From positions 2,916,001 to 2,980,000 of the forward strand of contig JANKKI010000024.1 in the NCBI GenBank assembly GCA_025175665.1: DNA of 64,000 nucleotides, written 5' to 3'. This DNA is from Cinchona pubescens. Taxonomy: Eukaryota; Streptophyta; Magnoliopsida; Gentianales; Rubiaceae. Position numbers and translations under genes: made by a program. Below, one piece after another: positions 56,718 to 64,000 of this stretch. The notes beneath the pieces were generated by a model that worked only from the letters and a program-made list of their open reading frames with translations, had not been told where the DNA came from and did no database searches. Within the stretch, counting starts at the first letter, position 1. Every line of letters starts with the position of its first letter.

Positions 56718-57860
56718 TGACAAGCTCATAAATGTTGTGTATTTTATGTGTCATTTAACTCATTTTTTAAGTAATATGAGCAATAATTGCGTTAATTATG
56801 AGCTTAAATGTTTTATTTTTAGTTTGTGTAGGTACTAAGTGAAAAAGGAGCCAAAAAGATCAAAAAGTTGGAGAAAAATCAAAAGGATGCAAAACGTGCA
56901 CTGACGAGATGCGAATTCGGATACTGTTCGGTCTTTTGGTCATAATTTTCTTGACAAACTCCAATTGACGTGATTCAAAATGTTTCAGAAAGGTAAGAGA
57001 ACGATCTACAACTTTCATGTTTTACATTTTCCAAATTCTGCTGACATCAAGATCAAAATCGGGGTTCAAGGTGAAGCATGCATGTGCGCGTGGAAAAGCT
57101 TGCGCATGTGGACAAGCCGAAAAAAAAGAACTTTCACCTCTAGAAATTGTGCACATGTGCAAGGAAAAGCTGCACAAGTGTGCACATCGAGCAGTAGTTG
57201 ACATGAATTGCTTGTTTTGGAAGTTTTCTCCACTCAGTTGTACTCCTTATCAAATTTTAACGTATTTTTATCATCTTAGGGGTCTAAACCCTGATGCATC
57301 CCCTATAAATACCCCATTATGAGGGGAGTTGAACATAACATAGCAACCATTAGTTAGATTAGACAATTGAATAGAAATTCATTAGATTAGGACTAGGGTT
57401 TCATTATTCTTGTTCAAGACCATAAGTTTCATCAACTTTTCCTTCCGGCTACGTTATTGAGTTTGATTTCTTGATCTATAGTCAATTTAATTTCAGTTCT
57501 TATTTCAATTCAATAGTTCTAATTTAATTTTCTTGTCTAATTTACTATTCTATTTCATTAGTTTAAGTTTGCTTACGATAAATTTCATTTCTTTCGCTAG
57601 TTTTATTTAGTTTTGGTATTTGTTCTTGATTTCTAGATGTTAAAGGTAGAAAAAAATTCTTGCAATTAAATTGTTGAACTGGTTCGTAGGTTTGTGAACA
57701 CTAGTACTTGACCACTAATCCTCGTGGGAACTATCCTTACTCACCCGATTTACAAATTCACCTGGTATCCTTGTGAACGTGTGTAGGTATTGTTAGGGTT
57801 AATAAGGCTTAATTATTACCTGTTTGTGAATTTATTACCCAATCAATATTACAACGAACA
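56718..57860 (+). repeat. Element B 3' LTR
   Basis: 1,143 bp, TGACAAGCTCATAAATG to CAACGAACA. It is collinear with the 5' LTR with scattered differences, mostly transitions, so the insertion is not recent. The CpG word cluster is at about 57,075-57,190 and the TATA box at 57304-57311. Frames at 56980-57322 are LTR sequence. Confidence 0.9.
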
Positions 57861-58727
57861 ATACTTCAAGGTGATATGCAAGTTTGATGATGTTTAAGAA
57901 ATTGTTTCTATGTAATGGTTTGGGAGTTGGGTTTATGAGCCAATAATCGAATTCTCTATATACTCCCTTGTTGTAATTGTTATCAATTCTACAAATTCGA
58001 ATTTTTATCTCTAAAATAAATATTCACGTCCTAATTTTAGAAACTGCAAACTTGTGAGATATTACTCGAATAAAGAAGGTTCATCTTACTATCAATAGCT
58101 GTTAGCTACGAATTATGATTTTGTACCTTCAAAGTGATTTTTGGTTAAGTAACGTGGTTTTGGGACTTACATTGATGGGATAATAGTCCAAGAGTTTGTA
58201 TTGGGATGAGTAAGGTGATTTGAGTCACTTATATCCAAATCTATCCTACCCTATGACTTTAGCCTACATTACAAGCTTGAAAAATTATAAATAATCGCTA
58301 GTCTAGGGTAACAAGTATTAGTGAGGTAAGTGTGAAGTATTCCTTTCATTGATGTCATTGGCTATGCCTTGTGCTGTCAACAAATATCCTTGTTTATTCA
58401 TTGGCATTATATTGCGCATTTTAAACAAGTCCTAATGATCTTTTTCTATTCATAATGATTTTTTGAAAGCTTGACTTTTACATTCTAGATTAAATTGCAT
58501 TTGATTGGCATTGTATTAACCATTCATTATTCAAAGTAATGTTTCTGTGAAAAACTAGTTTGAACTTTATATGAATGAGTGATTGAAAATGTTGAGTTTG
58601 TTGAGTTAAAACCTCACTATCATTTGTGATTGTTGTAAGGTTTACGATTCCCAATTTCATTTTCTTCTCTTGATAGTGTTTTTAGTTCTTTTTCTCTTTC
58701 TTCTCTAGTGTTGCGCAAAACTAGCAA
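57861..58727 (+). other. Element C 3' UTR, second part
   Basis: Resumes element C after B. Non-coding and AT-rich, leading to the C polypurine tract. No repeats or conserved frame seen. Confidence 0.55.
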
Positions 58728-58746
58728 AATGCTACATTTAGGGGTG
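58728..58746 (+). other. Polypurine tract of element C
   Basis: ATGCTACATTTAGGGGTG precedes the LTR start. It is a worn version of the GCTAAGTTTGGGGGTG tract of A2. Confidence 0.7.
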
Positions 58747-60407
58747 TGATAAATCTAGTAAATAGAGTAATTTTACCAATAAAAACCATATTTTTTTGAT
58801 AGTACCAATCCCGAATTGTGTGTTTTCATGTGTATTCATGCATATTTCATATCTAGTAGCAGTATTAATTGTGTTAGGATAACATTAGATTTTTGGTAAC
58901 ATTTATATACTAATTATCAATTTTATATACTTATTGTGTTTTGGTTTATATTGCAGAGATAAACTACAATTGAGGCAACAACTTGAGGTATTTAAGAAGT
59001 CAAGGACTAGAGTTGCAATTAGAATAACATTGAAGACCAAATTCTAAGGTATGCTGGGGCATCAATACCGTGGTTACGAATTTAAAAGAAGAAAACTCCC
59101 GGCCGCAGTGTTGAAATCATTCAAGACTCAAGTGTTAACACTGCAGTAATAAATTCAAAGAAATAAATCCTTAACCGTGGTTAGCAACTGGCTAAAACCC
59201 TAGTCAATTTAGTTCAGCACCGTGTTGATGAATATAAAGAAGGAAATTTCATGACCTTGGTTCAAAACCAATTTTCAAACAAAAGGAATGTCCCACTTTT
59301 GGAATGGCTGCAAATTTTCAAATAACCCTAAAGTGTAAACCTACAAACACATAATAGATAGTGCTAGATTTTTAGTTTTAGTTACACCAGATAAGGTTCC
59401 CTTAGGAGTAGAAGAACTTTTCCTTATTTGGTAAAAATTGTAGCAATTACTCTTCGTCTTTAAATTTTCAAAACTTCTAGCTTTAAAATTACTCTCTCTA
59501 GTTAATGCAAGACTAGAATTTCTTTTACAATTGTTGCTAGCCATTTCATACAGCTTTCGTTTAGTATGAATATCTCTCATTTTCATGCTCATTTACATAT
59601 CTTCCACCATGACTAGTAACTTATGTTGATGTTACCTTTAGTTCTTTCCTTAGTAGTAGCTATAACTTGTCTCTATATTTCTTTGTTTCATGTTCCTTTA
59701 AGCATATGTAGCTAAACTACTAGGTGATTGGGCTATAAAAATGTGAAATTACAAACGTGTGGGTGATTCCAATTGGGTAGACTTGTAAATGGTGGACATT
59801 TGAGTTGTTGTAAATTATTTGGAATGGTTGGTGATAGCGAAAGAATCAACATTTGAACCACATTTGTGAAGTTAACACAACATATAAGCGTTGAGTGTTA
59901 ATACTTAGACGGGTTTACTATTTGATTAGGTCGGTTAGTAGTCATCTCAAGATGCTAACTTCTTTAATTAGTTTCTTAAACTCCATGTTGAAATTTAGAC
60001 TAGAACCATGAACCGGTCTAAGGGATTGGTTCATACTTGGGAGGAAACTCTACAACTATACCCATTGAATGTTAGCTCACTAGAAGACTCCACCCAGTAA
60101 AGGAATTACAACCATAGTCCAGTCCCTCTTGTTTACTTGTTTTAATCTACTTGTTGATTTAGTTGTCTATTTATCATTTTATTAGTTTACTTGCTAGTTT
60201 AGCTCAATCACACATTTAAATCGGTTGTTTAGATAGAACTCATATCCTCGCAATCTGAGTAATTGCCAAACTATCTTCATGGGAACGATACCCCTTACCA
60301 CTAGTTTCTAATCTACCCCATATACGTGCGGGTGTACAAATTATAGTCTAAGTGAATTAAGTGGTTTTATAAGAATGGGTCGTTAAATTAGACATTTAGG
60401 TTACACA
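58747..60407 (+). repeat. Element C 3' LTR
   Basis: About 1,661 bp, TGATAAATCTAGTAAATAG to GGTTACACA. It has word copies ACCGTGGTTACGAATTT (59,069), CCGCAGTGTTG, ACTGCAGTAATAAATTC and AACCGTGGTTAGC within 59,060-59,190. The frame at 59341-59592 is LTR sequence. Confidence 0.85.
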
Positions 60408-61958
60408 ATGCCGTCCATCCAAACAGACTGTAATTCTAGGTATTCACATATGATTCTTCATTTTTCAATTGTTATCCATAAACTTGTTTGTTCCTTATAA
60501 TTTTTGGGCCCTAAGATATGAAAGTATATATTTATAACTACAAATTTATAGCCAAACTAATTTTTAACAGCCCAAGTTTGATGAGCCCAAATTATAGATA
60601 ACTAAATATTCCTTCCTTCCCATAATTTTTAAAATTTTTTGAGAATCCAATTTTTTAAAAATACGTTGATATTGATAGTTGTTTAAAACTTTTTCAATTT
60701 TACCCTTCAAAACACAAAATTTGAATGGTGTGTAATAGTTATCCATAAAAAGACAAAGGATAAAAGTGGAAAAAATGTAATTACTATGTTTTGTAATTCT
60801 GAATGTGACAAATACTTTGAGACAAGTAAAAATAGGAAATATATCACTTTTAATGTGTTAAAAAGCGTGTTCAAAATTATTTTTTGCCACGATATCAATT
60901 TGTGATAAAAAAGTGTGTAAAACCATGGGCAATATTATTTACAACGACACTGTTATAGTTTTGGTTGTATGGTAAATACAAGTGTCACAAAGACTTTATA
61001 ATTAAATTAGATCCATGGTAATTACTTTTTGACACGGATTTGCCACAGTTATGGTATTCATTCACAAAAGTATGTGGTATATATGATTCACTATTACCAC
61101 GGTTTTTTGTTGTTGCAAAAACAACTGTGGTAAATGTGAACGACTATTTATCATGATTTATGACTGTTGCCAAAAAAAGAAAGTGTTACATACACGATTC
61201 ACTATTTAACACGGTTTATGACTGTGGTGAAAAAAAGTACAGTAAATGTATCTGAATATTTACCACGGTTTTATTGCTATTGCGAATACACTTTGCAATG
61301 AATTTAATCACAATTTAGGCTTTGGGGAGAGTTTTTCTAACATTTTGAAGATTTTAGATTTTTGGAGAAATATTTGCCTATTTCGACCATTTGAATAGGA
61401 CAACAATATTAGTTATTTGAGTACAAGTGAATTTATATTCTTAGAAGTTTACAAATAAAATTTCTTAATAATAATACATATATATTTAATGCCAAATGAT
61501 TAAAAATATCCCAAGTATAAAATAAAATTTGTCTTAATTTGAAAAAATGAGTCTAGTTTGAAGTGTCTACTAAAAGTAAAATGACCATAAACAGACATTT
61601 GAAGTCACTAAGGATACTAGTTGAGTCTTTGCAGAAGACTTCTCTATAAAGTAGTTAACTATACTCGAGACATCTCACTTCTCAACCACAGTGATCCATG
61701 TGTTACAAAATCAGAGGAATTTGAGTGTCAATTTAAAGAAAACATAGATTTATAACACACAACCAAAAGCCAAACAACTAAATTGAACACCACAACTAGT
61801 TTTACTACTCCTAATAGTAAACATGATGGAATCTAATCAATTATTTAAATTGTTTTTCATCACTTTTTAATTTCACAACTATATACTTGTTTAATATTAG
61901 TTAAACTAAATAGTCTCCTGATACCAATGACTATTAATAGATCAGGTCTAAACACTAC
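60408..61958. other. Unassigned region with possible CACTA-like subterminal array
   Basis: No gene seen. Between 60,880 and 61,300 there are at least five diverged copies of an ACCACGGTTTT / CTGTGGTAAAT motif in both orientations, for example at 61,096, 61,130, 61,210 and 61,257. Subterminal repeats of this style are known in plant CACTA (EnSpm) elements. I did not find a CACTA terminus or transposase, so this is tentative. The rest is plain AT-rich sequence. Confidence 0.35.
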
Positions 61959-62947
61959 TGTTGAACCCCGATTATGATAATCATGTTTTAATGATGACCA
62001 AATCGCACTAACAGTTTGAAAAGAAGTGTGCAGAAAAATAGAAAGTTTCGGACGTAAATGATTGTCTGAATTGAGGAAGACAATTCGGACGAAGACTAGC
62101 GTCCGACCATATTTCCAGAAGACATTGTATCGACCAGACGCAGGATCGGACGCTTCCTCTGACATCCGAACAAATACCCTCAGAAAACGAACGCAATGTC
62201 GGACGCAGGGTTTAGCAGCAGCCATCCGAACGATCCAGCGGCTAGTTCATTCGGACGCATACTTGCTGCATCTGCCGTCCGAAAGGTCCAACGGCTAGTT
62301 TTCAGTCTAAACAGAAAATAGCCGTTGGAAAGTTGTTAGAAGCATATTTTGGGCAACTATAAATACCCCTTAGCCTGAATTAAACAAATAGAGACTTCTA
62401 CCTTGATTACAAGTAATTCTTGAGCTATTTGGGAGAAATAGTGAATACAAGTGTTGTAATAGTGTAGGTAGTTTTGTGAAAAGAGCTTAGAAGTGTGAGA
62501 GTTCTTCAAGTGTAAGAGTGGAGAGGTAACAATTGTAACAAAGGGAGGTTGTGAGTGTAAAACTCTTGGCTCAACTAAAGGAGAACCCTAAAATCTTAGG
62601 GTGAGCAAGAGTGATCCTCATTTGTGTACAAGAGGTTATTGTCTCACCTACTTTGAAGACACTTTTAGTGGCTAAACTTCAAGTTGTGAACTTGGTAGTT
62701 GCCTTGTAAGAAGCTCTTTGTAGTTGTAAGCACCAAGCTTGAGAAGCTTGGGAGTTTGGTTTGATTCTCTTAATCTCAATATTCTTATTTGTTCTTTAAG
62801 ATTAAATTGTTGAATATCTATTGTATTCATTTGTGCTTAAGTTTTATTTAGTGCATAAAGTTTGCATCTTTATTAAGCACATGAAAAGGTTTATTTTAGA
62901 TACAACCCAATTCACCCCCCCTTCGTAGGTTGCTTTTTGGGCCAACA
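61959..62947 (+). repeat. 5' LTR D3 of a Ty1/copia element
   Basis: 989 bp, TGTTGAACCCC to GGGCCAACA, followed by a primer site and gag. It belongs to the same family as solo LTRs D1 and D2. CGGACG word clusters are at about 62,085-62,290. Frames at 61860-62298 are LTR sequence. Confidence 0.92.
62358..62365 (+). promoter_or_regulatory. TATA box of LTR D3
   Basis: TATAAATACCCCTTAG, in the same context as in D1. Confidence 0.75.
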
Positions 62948-62949
62948 AT

Positions 62950-62961
62950 TGGTATCAGAGC
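62950..62961 (+). other. Primer binding site, initiator tRNA-Met
   Basis: TGGTATCAGAGC, the standard plant copia site, two bases after the LTR end. Confidence 0.92.
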
Positions 62962-63006
62962 TCGGTCTCATATATTGAGCATAACCGCTTTTGAGTAAAA
63001 ATCATT

Positions 63007-63556
63007 ATGGCAAGCAATAATGCTTTATTTTTGGAGAGGCATCCTATTACTAGACCTCCCATGTTTAATGGCATTAATTTTGTTTTTTGGAGGGATAGAA
63101 CAAATGAAAATTTGTGTTCAATTTATTGATATTAATTTATGGTATATTATTTGTGAAGGTCCTTTAGAAGCTAATATTCTTAATGAAAATACTCATAGAT
63201 TAAGGCCTAAGACTAGATATGAGTTAAATGCACAAGATAAAATAAATTTATCTTTAAATGCTAAAGCCATTAATATTTTATATAATGCCTTGGATGCATA
63301 TGAGTTTTCTAAAGTAAAAGGTTGCAAATCAGGCAAGGAGATATGGGACAATTTGAAAGAAATCCATGAAGGAAGTGAAGATATAAGAGAGCAAAAGAAC
63401 TCACTTCTTGTGGCTAAATATGAATCCTTCAAAATGGAACCTCATGAGAACATTGACAAGATGTATTGTAGGTTCAATGATATGGTAAAGGATTTGGAAG
63501 GTTTGGGTAAAGAATATTCCTTGGGTGAAAAGAATAGAAAAAATTTGAATGCTTAA
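63007..63556 (+). pseudogene. Copia D3 gag, N-terminal and central part
   Basis: Starts MASNNALFLERHPITRPPMF at 63007, 45 bases after the primer site. FNGINFVFWRDR follows, then a frame change near 63,095. The open part to 63556 has DINLWYIICEGPLEANIL, INILYNALDAYEFSKVKGCK, SGKEIWDNLKEIHEGSEDIR and ENIDKMYCRFNDMVKDLEGL. It is a UBN2-type copia Gag. A second break (stop at about 63,556) precedes the PKEWEPK segment. Two simple frame errors suggest a relatively young inactivation. It is the coding start of the family that left solo LTRs D1 and D2. Confidence 0.85.
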
Positions 63557-63617
63557 CCTAAGGAATGGGAACCTAAATCCATTGCCTAGAAGAGTCTAAA
63601 AATGTTAAATAAATTCT

Positions 63618-64000
63618 ATGCCTATCGAGTCTTTAATTAATTCTCTAACCTCATTTGAATTGAAAATGAAATACAAGGTACAAAATGAGGAGGCAAAAGG
63701 AAAAAGAAGCATAGCATTTAAAACTTCATCAAAAAGGAGAAAAGACTCAAGGAAGCCTCACTTCAACAACTTCCAAATCACTTGGGATGATTGCAATTCG
63801 GATGGAGAGGATGAAGAAGAATATGAGGAGGCTCAAATGGCTTTTATGGCACTTAGCAATAATGAGGTATCCTCTAGTTGTGATTCTTGTGATGATTCAT
63901 GTGATAATGATGTTCATGATGTTGAATCATTTATTTTTAAAATGCATGAATGTTTGAAAGAATCACATGCTAAGAACAAAGAGTTAAAAATTAAAGTTAA
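63618..64000 (+). CDS. Copia D3 gag, C-terminal part (runs off the window)
   Basis: An open frame from an ATG at 63618 to the window end with no stop: MPIESLINSLTSFELKMKYK, then a Lys/Arg-rich stretch, PHFNNFQITWDDCNSDGEDE, an acidic run, QMAFMALSNNE, and a Cys/Asp-rich segment before HECLKESHAKNKELKIK. This continues the Gag of 63007-63556 after a frame change near 63,560-63,610, so the ATG is probably an internal Met and not a real start. The zinc knuckle and pol would follow beyond base 64,000. Confidence 0.7.
   Translation, partial: MPIESLINSLTSFELKMKYKVQNEEAKGKRSIAFKTSSKRRKDSRKPHFNNFQITWDDCNSDGEDEEEYEEAQMAFMALSNNEVSSSCDSCDDSCDNDVHDVESFIFKMHECLKESHAKNKELKIKV

Larger units (their letters stand above)
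51381..57860 (+). mobile_element. Element B: complete gag/protease-only gypsy element
   Basis: 6,480 bp with two LTRs (51381-52499, 56718-57860), primer site, gag, protease, a short post-protease stretch, 3' UTR and polypurine tract. It is flanked by GTACT and ATACT (4 of 5). RT, RNase H and integrase core are absent: protease coding leads within about 450 bases to the GGGCGCTTCTGGGGAGGCAA stretch that normally marks the pol end. It would need enzymes from another element, and E-type elements are the obvious candidates. Gag carries stops, so this copy is dead. Confidence 0.85.
43704..60407 (+). mobile_element. Element C: Athila-type Ty3/gypsy element, internally deleted
   Basis: Plus-strand element with a truncated 5' LTR (43704-45199), integrase tail, pol-ORF3 spacer, ORF3 (47213-50306, split by solo LTR I), 3' UTR (split by element B), polypurine tract and 3' LTR (58747-60407). 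The two LTRs match through 43704-45199 and about 58,925-60,405. Primer site, gag, protease and RT are missing because the 5' LTR is joined directly to integrase. The missing LTR start should lie on the far side of element H. Confidence 0.75.

Noticed and set aside
1..64000. CRISPR arrays, bacterial operons, ribosome binding sites
   Set aside because: The window is plant nuclear repeat DNA; spaced repeats here are LTR words and 3' UTR motifs without the regular repeat/spacer pattern.
1..64000. tRNA, rRNA, snRNA or host protein genes
   Set aside because: I looked for tRNA box patterns, rRNA segments and non-TE protein motifs by eye and found none. The tRNA-like strings are primer sites next to LTRs.

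Overview
This window looks like eudicot plant heterochromatin. It is AT-rich and I find no host gene, tRNA or rRNA. Almost every base can be assigned to transposable elements inserted into one another, plus one old pararetrovirus insertion. Evidence for a plant: Athila-type and Tat/Ogre-type Ty3/gypsy elements, Ty1/copia elements with tRNA-Met primer sites, a plant LINE with a DUF4283-type ORF1, a Stowaway MITE, and a florendovirus/petuvirus-like caulimovirid. I cannot name the species. All coding regions carry stops or frameshifts and are annotated as pseudogenes, except a few short frames that happen to be open.

Layout. 1-2.05 kb: 5' end of a Ty1/copia element (minus). 2.9-43.7 kb: a Tat/Ogre-like element 'H' (minus) with a long LTR. 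H's gag is split at 29.72/4.50 kb by a 25.2-kb Athila-type element 'E' (minus, flanked by accat/cccat). E holds a LINE (21.68-28.63 kb) in its 5' LTR. The LINE itself holds a copia solo LTR 'D2'. E's gag is broken by Athila family 'A' sequences: A1 minus (5' LTR, gag, protease, RT) and A2 plus (3' UTR and LTR), with solo LTR 'D1' between them. H's 5' LTR holds the caulimovirid insertion (about 35.0-42.36 kb). H itself sits in the 5' LTR of a third Athila-type element 'C' (plus, 43.7-60.4 kb). C lost gag and most of pol, and later received a Stowaway MITE, a solo LTR 'I' in its ORF3, and a complete gag/protease-only element 'B' (51.38-57.86 kb). 60.4-61.96 kb is unassigned with a possible CACTA subterminal array. 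61.96 kb to the end is the 5' part of a copia element of family D (plus).

How parts relate. E and C share the order pol - long spacer - third ORF (the 'putative plant transposon protein' type) - 3' UTR - polypurine tract - LTR. E and B share LTR start, U3 layout and a repeated 3' UTR motif, so B looks like a non-autonomous relative of E. Each LTR family carries its own short GC-rich near-palindromic word, repeated upstream of its TATA-like box. In E and C the same word recurs in the pol-ORF3 spacer, ahead of another TATA-like sequence. This suggests a copied promoter module for ORF3 and is the most interesting pattern here. Insertion order is inferred from which sequences interrupt which. Several element ends are approximate and are flagged.
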